From Bdellovibrio sp. NC01 (GTDB taxonomy: Bacteria > Bdellovibrionota > Bdellovibrionia > Bdellovibrionales > Bdellovibrionaceae), in NCBI RefSeq assembly GCF_006874625.1, contig NZ_CP030034.1, positions 124,001 to 188,000 on the forward strand: a DNA stretch of 64,000 bases. Direction: 5' to 3'. A program made the position numbers and the translations under genes. The notes under the pieces are model-generated. The model worked only from the letters and a program-made list of their open reading frames with translations. It did no database searches and was not told the origin of the DNA. Of this stretch, positions 44,550-54,190 are shown piece by piece. Numbering within the stretch: the first letter of the stretch is position 1; every line of letters starts with the position of its first letter.

Positions 44550-45534
44550 TTTATTTTTAGGTCTTGCAGTTCTAGCGGGCTGTCAGTCGATGAAGACTCG
44601 AGAAGATGTTCGTAAAGCAACTCGTCCAAGCACGCCAACAACTCCATCAACAACATCGACTGCGCCTTCAACTCGCGAGCAGCAAGAACAAGCTCCTCCA
44701 ACGCAAACAGAGACTTCATTTCCACCAACAACGGAAGCACCACCACCACCGCCGCCCCCAGTTATTCCTGCTATGCCGAAGATTGGTATTATTTTGGGCG
44801 CAGGTGGCGCAAAGACTTATGCACACATCGGTTTCTTACATGAGCTAGCAAAAAATAAAGTTCCAGTTTACGCAATTGGCGGTATTGAACTTGCGACGCC
44901 GATGGCAGCTTTGTACGCGAATCGCGAACTTGCCAACGACGTTGAATGGCAGATGTTTAAATTGAAAGACGATCAAGTTGTTAGAAAATCCATCTTGGGT
45001 TCGGTTCATAAAAACAATGAAGTATCGATCTTGAAAGATTTCGCGAATACGGCATTCAATAAAAGCAAAGTCGAAGATTTCAAACTTCCGTTTGCATGTC
45101 CTTCTTTCAATTTCAAAAAGAACCAAGTGTTCTTGATGAACAGAGGCAGCCTTGAACAGATTCTTTATTTCTGTATGGCGTATCCTCCCTTTTTCCAACC
45201 GTATCAAGGAAACGTCAGTGCGATTCGTGACGTGACAGCGCTTGCGAACTATCTTCGCACAAAAGGAGCTAACTACATTGTTCTTGTGAACGTGTTGCAA
45301 GCTCCAGGCGGTTCAAGACCGTACACTTTGGATGCCTCAGCAACCGACAACGTTCTATGGAGTGAGATCGCTGGTGTATATAATAAGCCTTTGCCAGGAG
45401 TCGACAGTGTGATTACCTTGGACACGTCTGATTATGGTATTATGGATTTCGATAAACGTCGTGAGATCATGAATAAGGGCGGCGACTCTGCTGCTCGCCA
45501 ATTGAAATCACTGACTCGTAAATGGGGCCTATAG
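44518..45534 (+). CDS. Patatin-like lipoprotein lacking the catalytic serine (pseudo-patatin)
   Basis: A 338-residue protein with lipoprotein signal (lipobox LAGC) and a Pro/Thr/Ser/Gln-rich linker of about 55 residues ending in a poly-proline run. The patatin core begins IGIILGAGGAKTYAHIGFLH, matching the oxyanion loop of RssA-like lipases, but where the nucleophile motif GTSAGA should stand the sequence reads GGIELA, and the DGG catalytic Asp motif reads RDVT. So both members of the catalytic dyad are gone. Start: ATG 44518 gives the best signal; ATG 44509 is an alternative and both follow AAGGAAAGG. It lies between tlyA and pepP. Confidence 0.78.
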   Translation: MSFLFSRKSLSLFLGLAVLAGCQSMKTREDVRKATRPSTPTTPSTTSTAPSTREQQEQAPPTQTETSFPPTTEAPPPPPPPVIPAMPKIGIILGAGGAKTYAHIGFLHELAKNKVPVYAIGGIELATPMAALYANRELANDVEWQMFKLKDDQVVRKSILGSVHKNNEVSILKDFANTAFNKSKVEDFKLPFACPSFNFKKNQVFLMNRGSLEQILYFCMAYPPFFQPYQGNVSAIRDVTALANYLRTKGANYIVLVNVLQAPGGSRPYTLDASATDNVLWSEIAGVYNKPLPGVDSVITLDTSDYGIMDFDKRREIMNKGGDSAARQLKSLTRKWGL

Positions 45535-45542
45535 GAGTAAGT

Positions 45543-46862
45543 ATGAGAAAACCAATTTATGACATGAATATTTTTGCTGAGAGAAGAAAGAAAATTGGAC
45601 AAGAGATCCAAGGCGGCGCCTTGATCGTTGCTTCTCATCCTGAATTGATCAGAAATCACGATGTGCATTTCCCATATCGCCAAGATTCAAATATGTTCTA
45701 TCTGACTGGTTGGGAAGAGCCAGATTCTATCTTGATCTACCGCCCAGGTTTGAAACCTGAAACTGTGATGTTCGTTCGCAGAAAAGATCCAGAGCGCGAA
45801 ACTTGGGATGGTTTCCGTTATGGTATGGAAGGTTGCGAACAAGAATTCAAAGTTGATAAAGCATACCCAATCGACGAATTTGAAAAACAAGCTCCGCAAC
45901 TTTTGAAAGAAGTGGATCGCGTTTATTACCGTCAGTACAAAAACAAAGAAGTTGATGAGCGCATGGAAACTGTGTTGAACACAGTAAAACTTCTTCAAGG
46001 TCGTTCGGGTCTTGGTTTATTGAGCATCCATGATGCTGACACTTTGATTGGTGAACACCGTTTGGTGAAATCAGAATATGAACTAAGCCAATTGCGTGAA
46101 GCGTGCGAAATTTCCGCACAAGCTCACTTGGCGGCGATGCGTTTCACTCGTCCGGGCGTGACAGAACGCCAAGTTCAAGGTGTTCTAACTCATCAATTCT
46201 ATATGCGTGGATCTGCTCGTGAAGGTTACGGCTTCATCGTAGCTTCTGGTAATGCAGCCACGACATTGCACTACAACTTCAACGATCAAGTTTGTAAAGA
46301 TGGCGACTTGCTGTTGATCGACGCTGGTGCGGAATACAATTACTACACAGGTGACATCACGCGTACGTACCCAGTAAATGGTAAATTCACTGACGAGCAA
46401 GCACGTGTTTACGAAGCTGTGTTGAAAGTTCAAAAAGACATCATCGACTTCATCAAGCCAGGTATCGTGTTTAAAGAATTGCACGACATGGGCACTTCGA
46501 TGTTGACGGATGCGATGCTTGAACTTGGTTTGTTGTCAGGTCGAAAAGACGATTTGATTCAAGCGTTGGCTCAGAAAAAATATTATCCGCACGGCATTGG
46601 TCACTGGTTGGGTATGGATGTGCATGACGCTGGTTTGTACTTCAAAAAAGGCGAACCACGTCCTATCGAAGCAAACATGTGTTTCACAATTGAACCAGGT
46701 TTGTATATCCCTGCAGAAGACACTTCAGCGCCACAAAAATATCGTGGTATCGGTATCCGCATTGAAGACAACATTCGCGTGACTTCACACGGTTCTGAAA
46801 ACATGACGACTTCGGTTCCGAAAGAAATTTCTGATATCGAAAAAGTTGTAGGTAAAGCGTAA
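45543..46862 (+). CDS. pepP: Xaa-Pro aminopeptidase (PepP/M24B)
   Basis: A 439-residue metallopeptidase. ATG at 45543 follows AGGAG by five bases. The N-terminal domain has RQDSNMFYLTGWEEPDS; the catalytic domain shows the M24 metal ligands in LLIDAGAEYNYYTGDITRTY, PHGIGHWLGMDVHD, TIEPGLYIP and GIGIRIEDN. It removes N-terminal residues before proline. Cytoplasmic; no signal. Confidence 0.95.
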   Translation: MRKPIYDMNIFAERRKKIGQEIQGGALIVASHPELIRNHDVHFPYRQDSNMFYLTGWEEPDSILIYRPGLKPETVMFVRRKDPERETWDGFRYGMEGCEQEFKVDKAYPIDEFEKQAPQLLKEVDRVYYRQYKNKEVDERMETVLNTVKLLQGRSGLGLLSIHDADTLIGEHRLVKSEYELSQLREACEISAQAHLAAMRFTRPGVTERQVQGVLTHQFYMRGSAREGYGFIVASGNAATTLHYNFNDQVCKDGDLLLIDAGAEYNYYTGDITRTYPVNGKFTDEQARVYEAVLKVQKDIIDFIKPGIVFKELHDMGTSMLTDAMLELGLLSGRKDDLIQALAQKKYYPHGIGHWLGMDVHDAGLYFKKGEPRPIEANMCFTIEPGLYIPAEDTSAPQKYRGIGIRIEDNIRVTSHGSENMTTSVPKEISDIEKVVGKA

Positions 46863-46886
46863 GGCGCATTAGCTAGAGCACAAAAG

Positions 46887-46913
46887 AAAAAGGAGCCGCA
46901 AGGCTCCTTTTTT
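46887..46913. terminator. Terminator after pepP
   Basis: Stem AGGAGCC / GGCTCCT with loop GCAA, flanked by A and T runs. It separates pepP from the convergent HAD gene and may act on both strands. Confidence 0.9.
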
Positions 46914-46939
46914 ATGTCTGGAAATAACAAAAAATATTT

Positions 46940-47683
46940 CTAAATAAAACGGTGAGACAACCAACCGAAATTCTGCGCGTTCTGCGCCAACTCCGATTCA
47001 GTCTTAAATAATTTGTCATCGCGGGAAGCTGCACTGACAGCTAAGCTTAGTTCCGTCGCCGATTGCAGAAGCTGATAATCGCCCATGGTGTTGCCGCTGG
47101 CGAAGAACGGGCGCTTGCCACCTGTGTGCGCAAGCAACGCATCGACCTTGCCTTGTTTGTAAGTGATGATGCCTTTTTGTGAGTCCGAAATAACACCGTT
47201 GGTTTGAATTGTTTCAACCCCAAGCACGTCATCGTATTGCAGGCCCAGCATTGCAGCGCCCGGTTCCACAGCCCATTTGACAGAAGCCGTGATAACGTAG
47301 ACTTTCACGCCCTTTGACAAAAATAAGTCGATCAATTTTTTCTGCTCAGAAAAAATCGGCAGTGGAGCAGAAGCTTTAATCGCATTCTTGGCCCACTCAT
47401 GCACCGTCTTCAGCTCCACATTTTGGCAGATTTGAGCTAGCCAAAGGTAAGCTTTTGTCGGTTCCACGGCTTTCATGGATTCATAATGTTCCCACGCGTT
47501 GGCTGGAAGTGGGACAAGTTTGTTATCTATTTGGTAGTGAAAGAACGTTTCTCCCAGATCGGTATCCCACAAAGTTCCGTCGGCATCAAAGGCAGCGACA
47601 GGTTGTGAATCCTCTTTCAAAACTTTATCAAGTGTCGTATGAATGCGCTTCCAGATGTCTGGGGAATAGTCTTTGTATTTCAT
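46940..47683 (-). CDS. HAD-superfamily hydrolase (phosphoserine phosphatase-like)
   Basis: A 247-residue protein. Motif I AAFDADGTLWDTD holds the two aspartates, motif II VYVITASVKW the Ser/Thr, then a lysine in the GIITYKQGKVDAL segment and motif IV GNTMGDYQLL. The large cap between residues 50 and 120 resembles phosphoserine phosphatase-type HAD proteins. Substrate unknown; no signal peptide. The start overlaps a palindrome shared with the divergent gene. Confidence 0.82.
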   Translation of the reverse strand: MKYKDYSPDIWKRIHTTLDKVLKEDSQPVAAFDADGTLWDTDLGETFFHYQIDNKLVPLPANAWEHYESMKAVEPTKAYLWLAQICQNVELKTVHEWAKNAIKASAPLPIFSEQKKLIDLFLSKGVKVYVITASVKWAVEPGAAMLGLQYDDVLGVETIQTNGVISDSQKGIITYKQGKVDALLAHTGGKRPFFASGNTMGDYQLLQSATELSLAVSAASRDDKLFKTESELAQNAQNFGWLSHRFI

Positions 47684-47702
47684 GCTTATCTAGTATGAAA
47701 TA
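47678..47702. promoter_or_regulatory. Palindrome over the HAD start codon
   Basis: ATTTCAT and ATGAAAT separated by 11 bases, covering the ATG of the minus-strand HAD gene and lying 35 bases before the plus-strand gene. Could be an operator of the divergent pair. Confidence 0.35.
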
Positions 47703-47736
47703 GGAACAGTGAATTGACAAGGAGCCGGGGACGACA

Positions 47737-48192
47737 ATGAGCCTCTATTGCAAAGTAATTTTGGCAGAAGACCTTCAAGAAATCCTAGATCTTGAAAATA
47801 GAAAATTACAAGAAGCGTATCCAGACGAGATGGAGCGCATGATGGCCGGCTGGAGTTCAAAGTTTCGCATTGAAGCTTTGAATCACTACATCCCACTTGG
47901 ATGGAGCTTCCTGGCGCGTGATACAGAAACCAACCAGCTTATGGGTTATTTCATTGCACAACCTTTGTTGTTCCTGGATGGCCAAACACAATCTTTGTGG
48001 GTTGAGCATATCCAACATTGCTCTTTGCAAGCGCGCGATGAACTTTGCGAACTGGCTTATAAACTAGGTCGCGAAAAACATTTGCAACGTGTTTACTTCC
48101 CACCTGAAAATGGAGTTCCGAACTCTATTAAAAGTTTCAAACCAGAAACTTGGCAACCAGGCACGATTGCAGTGAAGACGACAAAAGGGTGA
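47737..48192 (+). CDS. GNAT-like acetyltransferase-fold protein, weak
   Basis: A 151-residue protein. The order of strands and the segment SFLARDTETNQLMGYFIAQP, followed by ELAYKLGREKHLQRVYF, resemble a GCN5-type N-acetyltransferase, but the acetyl-CoA loop (Q/RxxGxG/A) is not clear, so it may be non-catalytic. Ribosome site AAGGAG about 12 bases upstream. It lies four bases before glpD and is probably cotranscribed with it. Confidence 0.6.
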   Translation: MSLYCKVILAEDLQEILDLENRKLQEAYPDEMERMMAGWSSKFRIEALNHYIPLGWSFLARDTETNQLMGYFIAQPLLFLDGQTQSLWVEHIQHCSLQARDELCELAYKLGREKHLQRVYFPPENGVPNSIKSFKPETWQPGTIAVKTTKG

Positions 48193-48196
48193 TCTG

Positions 48197-49840
48197 ATGA
48201 AAAATTTCTCTTTCGCAAACCGAATTCAAAATATCGGAAAAATGAAAACACAAGAATTCGATCTTGTGGTCATCGGGGGAGGAATTAACGGAGCAGGCGT
48301 TGCAAGAGATGCCTCTGCACGTGGAATGAAAGTCGCGTTGATTGAAGCACGCGACTTCGCATCAGGGACTTCGTCTAAATCCAGCAAACTGATTCATGGC
48401 GGTATTCGCTATTTAGAAAATCTTGAATTCAAACTTGTTTTTGAAGCTTTGAACGAACGTACAAAATTATTTGAGATGGCTCCGCATTTGGTGCATCCTT
48501 TGCGTTTCATGATCCCCCTATATCAAGAAAGCCGTGTTGGTATCGCGAAGATGGGTATGGGTATGTGGTTGTACGATGCCTTGGCATTGTTCCAAGCACC
48601 TGAAATGCATGAACGCTGTAGTGCTAAAGAATCAATGGCGCGCATGCCGGCTCTTCGCGAAAAAAATCTTTTAGGCTCGTACATTTATTCAGACGCTTAC
48701 ATGGATGACGATCGCCTGGTGATCGAAACATTGCGTGCAGCAAATGAAAATGGCGCCGTGTGCGCGAACTATGTAAATGCAACGGGCGCTGAATTTGGTA
48801 CGGATGGAAAAATCACGGGCGTCGTTTGCCAAGATACTATCAGCAAAGAGAAATTCACAATCAAAGGTCGTCACGTCATTAGCTCTGTCGGTCCATGGAC
48901 TGACGAAGTAGGGCATACACTTTTCAAAGATTGGAAAAAAATCTTACGTCCAACGAAAGGCGTGCATTTAACTTTGCCGAAACATCGCTTGCCACTTTCA
49001 AGTGCAGTGGTGATGGGTGCAGAGCAAAGCGATCGCATCGTCTTTGGTATTCCTCGCCATGAGATGATCATTATCGGTACAACGGATACGGACTATAAAG
49101 AGTCGCCTGAAAATGTAACGACGACTCCGGAAGACGTGAAGTATCTTTTAGAAATCACGGATCATTACTTCCCGGGTGCGAAAGTGACTTCTCACGATAT
49201 CATTGCAAGCTACGCTGGTGTAAGGCCGCTTGTTAATGACGGTTCAAGCACTGAAGGTAAAACAAGTCGCGAACACACTATTATTGACGACCCACGTGGC
49301 GTGACATTTGTCGCTGGTGGAAAATACACGACCTATCGTTTGATGTGTCAGCAAACGGTTGAACACGCATTGAAATCTTTCACTATGGAAGATCGCGCGA
49401 AGTTTGCCCGTCCTGATACAACGAAGCCACTGAATGAATACACATCTGTGGATGCCTTCCAACAAGCGCTAGCCTTAACATATAGTTGGTCGCGCGAATT
49501 AGGTCGTCCTGCTGATGACATCACGCAATTGGCTGAACGTTATGGTAAAGAAGCGGAAGTGATCGTCAGTCGTTATTCTGAAGACTATACGTACTGGCAA
49601 TTAGAAGCGGCACAAGCGATTGATTCAACGATGTGTCTGCATTTGCGCGACTTCTTCGCGCGTCGTACGCATTTATTCTTAGCGGATCGCAATCACGGCG
49701 TGAAACACATCGATGAAATCGCTCAAGTATTCCAAGAAAAGATGGGTTGGAGTGATTCGCGTCTGCACGATGAAAAACATATGCTGACAGAGTATATGGC
49801 TCACGAAATCGATTGGAAAAAGCACTTCCCTAATAATTAG
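48197..49840 (+). CDS. glpD: Aerobic glycerol-3-phosphate dehydrogenase
   Basis: A 547-residue FAD enzyme. The Rossmann motif DLVVIGGGINGAGVARDASA is followed by GTSSKSSKLIHGGIRYLE (GlpD signature), GTTDTDYKESPENVTTTPED and VTFVAGGKYTTYRLM. It oxidises glycerol-3-phosphate and passes electrons to quinone at the inner membrane. An ATG at 48242 would drop a 15-residue N-terminal extension; 48197 has the better upstream context (AAGGGTGAT). No glpF, glpK or glpR is visible. Confidence 0.93.
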   Translation: MKNFSFANRIQNIGKMKTQEFDLVVIGGGINGAGVARDASARGMKVALIEARDFASGTSSKSSKLIHGGIRYLENLEFKLVFEALNERTKLFEMAPHLVHPLRFMIPLYQESRVGIAKMGMGMWLYDALALFQAPEMHERCSAKESMARMPALREKNLLGSYIYSDAYMDDDRLVIETLRAANENGAVCANYVNATGAEFGTDGKITGVVCQDTISKEKFTIKGRHVISSVGPWTDEVGHTLFKDWKKILRPTKGVHLTLPKHRLPLSSAVVMGAEQSDRIVFGIPRHEMIIIGTTDTDYKESPENVTTTPEDVKYLLEITDHYFPGAKVTSHDIIASYAGVRPLVNDGSSTEGKTSREHTIIDDPRGVTFVAGGKYTTYRLMCQQTVEHALKSFTMEDRAKFARPDTTKPLNEYTSVDAFQQALALTYSWSRELGRPADDITQLAERYGKEAEVIVSRYSEDYTYWQLEAAQAIDSTMCLHLRDFFARRTHLFLADRNHGVKHIDEIAQVFQEKMGWSDSRLHDEKHMLTEYMAHEIDWKKHFPNN

Positions 49841-49857
49841 AATTCAAAACTGAGTCC

Positions 49858-49876
49858 GGTGCCCTTCCGCGGCACC
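49858..49876 (+). terminator. Hairpin after glpD
   Basis: Stem GGTGCC / GGCACC with loop CTTCCGC, 17 bases after the stop. No strong T-run, so its role as terminator is uncertain. Confidence 0.5.
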
Positions 49877-50000
49877 CGTCAAATTCTTCTACATACATAA
49901 GTTCTCCTAGGAACATATAGGTGATTTAAGGGATGGAATATTTCTCGCAAAAATCGCCTTTCGTTAGTGATTCAAAACAAAACGAAAAAAGGACGTACTT

Positions 50001-50516
50001 ATGAAATCTGTGAAATTAGCGATCGCAGTTGTGACTGCATTGATGTCCGTTAAAGCGATGGCGGCTGATCAAGTTCAAACTCTGCAAGGCCGTGGTATCG
50101 ACGGTAAAGCTTGCGCGGTGACGATTGTTCGTGACGGCAACAACTTGAAAAGCGTGAAACTGCAAGGTGCTTCGAAAGTCTTCGAAATCTTGTCTGAAAA
50201 CGGTGGTTCTTATGGACCGAAAACTTCAATCAACTCTCGTGGTGGCGAAGAAGTTTTGCAATTGGCTGAAGAAAACCAAGCTCTTTATAAGTACTTCACG
50301 CACTCTGAAAATATCTTTTCTAATGGTGAAGTATTTAAATTGGATACAAATGACATCCCAAGAAATGGTGAAGAGTCATTAAAAGGTATCAAGATGGTTA
50401 TTCAATTGGGTCTTGATTATGACGGTGAAGAGCTTGTTGGCGTAAAAGCACAAAGCAAAGCGAAAGCATTGCTAGTAGCGACTTTGGCGTCTTCTCAGTT
50501 TACTTGCCAAAAATAA
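50001..50516 (+). CDS. Exported protein, unknown function
   Basis: A 171-residue protein with signal peptide (residues 1-21, cleavage after AMA). Two cysteines (DGKACAV and the terminal FTCQK) could form a disulfide. No family recognised. Good ribosome site AAAAAGGACG before ATG. It is followed by a hairpin and then a lipoprotein gene on the same strand. Confidence 0.75.
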   Translation: MKSVKLAIAVVTALMSVKAMAADQVQTLQGRGIDGKACAVTIVRDGNNLKSVKLQGASKVFEILSENGGSYGPKTSINSRGGEEVLQLAEENQALYKYFTHSENIFSNGEVFKLDTNDIPRNGEESLKGIKMVIQLGLDYDGEELVGVKAQSKAKALLVATLASSQFTCQK

Positions 50517-50534
50517 TTCGGCTTGTTCCGAATT
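50515..50534 (+). repeat. Hairpin between the exported protein and the lipoprotein
   Basis: Perfect 7-bp stem AATTCGG / CCGAATT with loop CTTGTT. It begins at the upstream stop and ends 12 bases before the next ATG (50547). It may limit read-through or protect the mRNA. Confidence 0.5.
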
Positions 50535-50546
50535 GACGGAGTGATT

Positions 50547-51575
50547 ATGAAAAAGGTGATCGGTGTTTCATTAACATTGTTAACTTTGACTTTGGCTGCT
50601 TGTGGAAACAAAAGCGGCGGAAACGGCGCGCCTGCTCCAGGCGCCGTAGTCACTCCGAATTCTAATTTGCCGGGAGTTCCAATGACCAACGGTCGTTACT
50701 CTTATGAATTCTCGGTGAATGGTTGTTCGACTGGTAAAAAGGAATTCACTTCCGTTCAAGCTTACTGCCAAGGTTTGTTGGACGATGCACTTAATAACAA
50801 TTGCGCACGTGATCTTCGTGCTTCTGCTTACAACCGTTTGTGTGTTGGTGGCGGCAATGTTGTGACTGCAAATCCTGGAATGAATTCAATGAACACTGCT
50901 CGCTGTGTTGTGAATGGCAGTGATAATAAAGATCGTACTCTTCTGCAAAATTTAAATCCGTTCAATCCGCGCCGTCGTCAAGTGATCCGCGATATCTTCT
51001 GGGATGGTCGCAATGACCGTTCGTATGATGTTTTGGGAACTTTGATTGCAGGTTATGGCAAAGCGAAATTCACGATGCAGGCGGCAACTCGTGAATTGCC
51101 AGCGGCGGGCGTTATCGGCTTGGTGCAAGGCGATGGCGACGATTCATTCTTGGTGAGTAGCCGTTTAGGTTCGCAAATCTCTTTGACCGTTCAAAATGAC
51201 AGCGAACGTAAAGAAACGCAGGTCGTCTGCATGAGCGATAGCACATTCAAACGTCCAAAACGCGATCTTCGTCAGCTTCGCTGCGTCTATAAAGAACACG
51301 GCATGCGAAACTCGCGCGAAGAGACGATTGCGTGGGATTTGCGCTCTGCAAGTGAACAACAAATCTTCGAAAAAACCGCTTCAGAAACCATCGTTCTTCG
51401 TCTGAAACCCGCTACTGCAGGGCAAGACGAGCGAATCGAACTTGATCTTCGTGATCTCGATTACGACAAGTCGATGACGGCGGAAAGTACAGTGAACGAG
51501 GGTCTAGAAGTTCGCTTCAACTCGCGCTCGAGTGGAACGAATACCGTCCTTAGTTGTGCCCCTGCGTCAAAATAG
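50547..51575 (+). CDS. Lipoprotein, unknown function
   Basis: A 342-residue protein starting at ATG 50547 (GACGGAG upstream; frame open from 50523). Lipobox LAAC, then a Gly/Asn/Pro-rich linker. The mature part has six to seven cysteines (GCSTGKKE, QAYCQGLLDD, NNCARDL, NRLCVGGG, VVCMSD, LRCVYKE, LSCAP), so several disulfides are likely. No family recognised; probably surface or periplasmic, group-specific. Confidence 0.75.
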   Translation: MKKVIGVSLTLLTLTLAACGNKSGGNGAPAPGAVVTPNSNLPGVPMTNGRYSYEFSVNGCSTGKKEFTSVQAYCQGLLDDALNNNCARDLRASAYNRLCVGGGNVVTANPGMNSMNTARCVVNGSDNKDRTLLQNLNPFNPRRRQVIRDIFWDGRNDRSYDVLGTLIAGYGKAKFTMQAATRELPAAGVIGLVQGDGDDSFLVSSRLGSQISLTVQNDSERKETQVVCMSDSTFKRPKRDLRQLRCVYKEHGMRNSREETIAWDLRSASEQQIFEKTASETIVLRLKPATAGQDERIELDLRDLDYDKSMTAESTVNEGLEVRFNSRSSGTNTVLSCAPASK

Positions 51576-51611
51576 CTAACTCTACTGATCTGGGAAGTCT
51601 AAATATCCGCA

Positions 51612-51640
51612 TTGACTCTGGTTTTCATTATACCTAGACT
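51612..51640 (+). promoter_or_regulatory. Putative sigma-70 promoter of mreB
   Basis: TTGACT (51612-51617), 17-base spacer, TAGACT (51635-51640), 55 bases before the mreB ATG. The -10 TAGACT is the same as in the lpoB promoter candidate at 62568. Confidence 0.65.
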
Positions 51641-51682
51641 TGAGCTGTTAACGAATATTAAGACCATTGAAAATTTCCCTGA

Positions 51683-52738
<1,056 letters not shown>

Positions 52739-52749
52739 TATCTTAACAT

Positions 52750-53220
52750 ATGAACGAAGCTGACATTCAATCGATCGCACTCTTTTTTTACTTTGCACTT
52801 CTTGATGATAAAAAGGCGATCGAAGCTTCGACTCAGGCTCTAGCCGTTTGTCTAGATAAGAAAAAACGAAATCCCGAATTAAAAAACTCAGTCGCTTTGG
52901 TTTCTGCAACTAAGGCGGTATGGGACAAGTTCAAAGTGCGTGTAGCACGTGGACGTCCTAACACTTCCGTCGAATCTGGCTGGCTTGTTCCCGAAGGTGT
53001 CGATCTAGGCCCTTGGCGTGAATTTCAGAAGACTGCTTCTGAAGACGAGCTTTTAACAGTCATTTGGTCTAAAATTTTAAAAATTGATGATCAGGATATT
53101 TCAGAGGGGCTCGGGATCACATCAGGGACGATTCGCTATCGTCTTGGTAGGTCTTTGCGCAAACTCGGAACAATGACCCAAGGTGTGAGTAAACAGAAGC
53201 ATGGCGCAGCAGGAAAATAA
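52750..53220 (+). CDS. Sigma-70 region 4-containing, ECF-like protein
   Basis: A 156-residue protein. The C-terminal 45 residues, from EDELLTVIWSKILKI through the helix-turn-helix in DISEGLGITSGTIRYRLGRS, match sigma region 4 of ECF factors. The N-terminal 40 residues (QSIALFFYFALLDDKKAIEA) may be a remnant of region 2; the -10 recognition helices are not evident. So it may be a divergent ECF sigma factor or a regulator derived from one. Its stop lies inside the start of the next gene, an anti-sigma-like protein (20-base overlap), supporting the pairing. Confidence 0.68.
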   Translation: MNEADIQSIALFFYFALLDDKKAIEASTQALAVCLDKKKRNPELKNSVALVSATKAVWDKFKVRVARGRPNTSVESGWLVPEGVDLGPWREFQKTASEDELLTVIWSKILKIDDQDISEGLGITSGTIRYRLGRSLRKLGTMTQGVSKQKHGAAGK

Positions 53221-54190
53221 AATTCCCCTCTCAAAAAAGAACAAAAGGGAGATTTCTCCTTTTATTGGTCATGAGCTTTTGTACGACTACCTTTCAGGTA
53301 TGCTCGATGAAGAGCGTAAATCTGCAGTCGAAGATCACGTTAAATTCTCACGTGATGCTCAATTAGATCTTAATAAAATTCAAAACGGTGAAGCTTACGC
53401 GAATCAATTGTCTAGCACCGTTGTTTCACAACCTATCATTGAACAAATCAACACGACGTCTACTTACCTAACGACATTGATGCAAAAATCGAATTTCGAT
53501 AAGTGGCCTCAAGGTTTGAAATGGGGTCTGGAAGCATTGGTTGTTGTCGCAGTGATCGTTGTGCTTCTGACAGTGGCACCATGGCAAAAAGTTTTGAACA
53601 TGGGCATTTCTTCTGGTCAGAAGGAAGTTGTTTTAGCTGAAGTTTCAAAACCTGAAACAGCAACGAATCCTATCGAAGAAAAACCGCAGTTCGTGGATGA
53701 AGATGCGAAGACAGCGAAACCTTTAGTGACGCCAACACCAGCGCCTTCAAAAGCGGATACTGCAAAAGTGGCGGCAGCTGCTGCGGTACCTGCGGCGAAA
53801 GTGGCGACTCCGACTCCGTCACCAACTCCAGCAGTTGTTGCGAAAAAGGATAAAGAGAAAGAAAAAGACGAAACACAAGCTGCAACGGGTGGCGGTGGTT
53901 TCCTTTATCGTGGCGAAATCGATGTGACGAACTTGGCAGTGGTTGGTCCAAAAATCACAGACAAGATCGTAGAGCTTGGTGGTCGTAAAGCCGGTGGCGT
54001 GGAACTTGGTTGGCAGAAAACGACGAACTCTATGTATTATCACTTCACTATTCCAGAGGCGAAATACCAAGACCTGCAAACATTCCTTGCGACTTACGGT
54101 AAAGCGCATATCTCTAAAGAAAAACATCCGCGTGTTATGCCTGACGGAATCATTCGTTTGATTCTGACTGTGGATGAAGCGAAAAAGTGA
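53201..54190 (+). CDS. Anti-sigma-like single-pass membrane protein
   Basis: A 329-residue protein. The cytoplasmic N-terminus has the layout of a zf-HC2 anti-sigma domain (ELLYDYLSGMLDEERKSAVE then DHVKFS and an Asn/Gln-rich helix), but the zinc cysteines are absent. A membrane segment follows (about residues 110-126), then a Pro/Ala/Lys-rich linker (about 150-225) and a C-terminal periplasmic domain of about 95 residues that looks like DUF4349 (TIPEAKYQDLQTFLATYGKA). It overlaps the sigma-like gene (20 bases) and the kinase gene (4 bases). Confidence 0.7.
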   Translation: MAQQENKIPLSKKNKREISPFIGHELLYDYLSGMLDEERKSAVEDHVKFSRDAQLDLNKIQNGEAYANQLSSTVVSQPIIEQINTTSTYLTTLMQKSNFDKWPQGLKWGLEALVVVAVIVVLLTVAPWQKVLNMGISSGQKEVVLAEVSKPETATNPIEEKPQFVDEDAKTAKPLVTPTPAPSKADTAKVAAAAAVPAAKVATPTPSPTPAVVAKKDKEKEKDETQAATGGGGFLYRGEIDVTNLAVVGPKITDKIVELGGRKAGGVELGWQKTTNSMYYHFTIPEAKYQDLQTFLATYGKAHISKEKHPRVMPDGIIRLILTVDEAKK

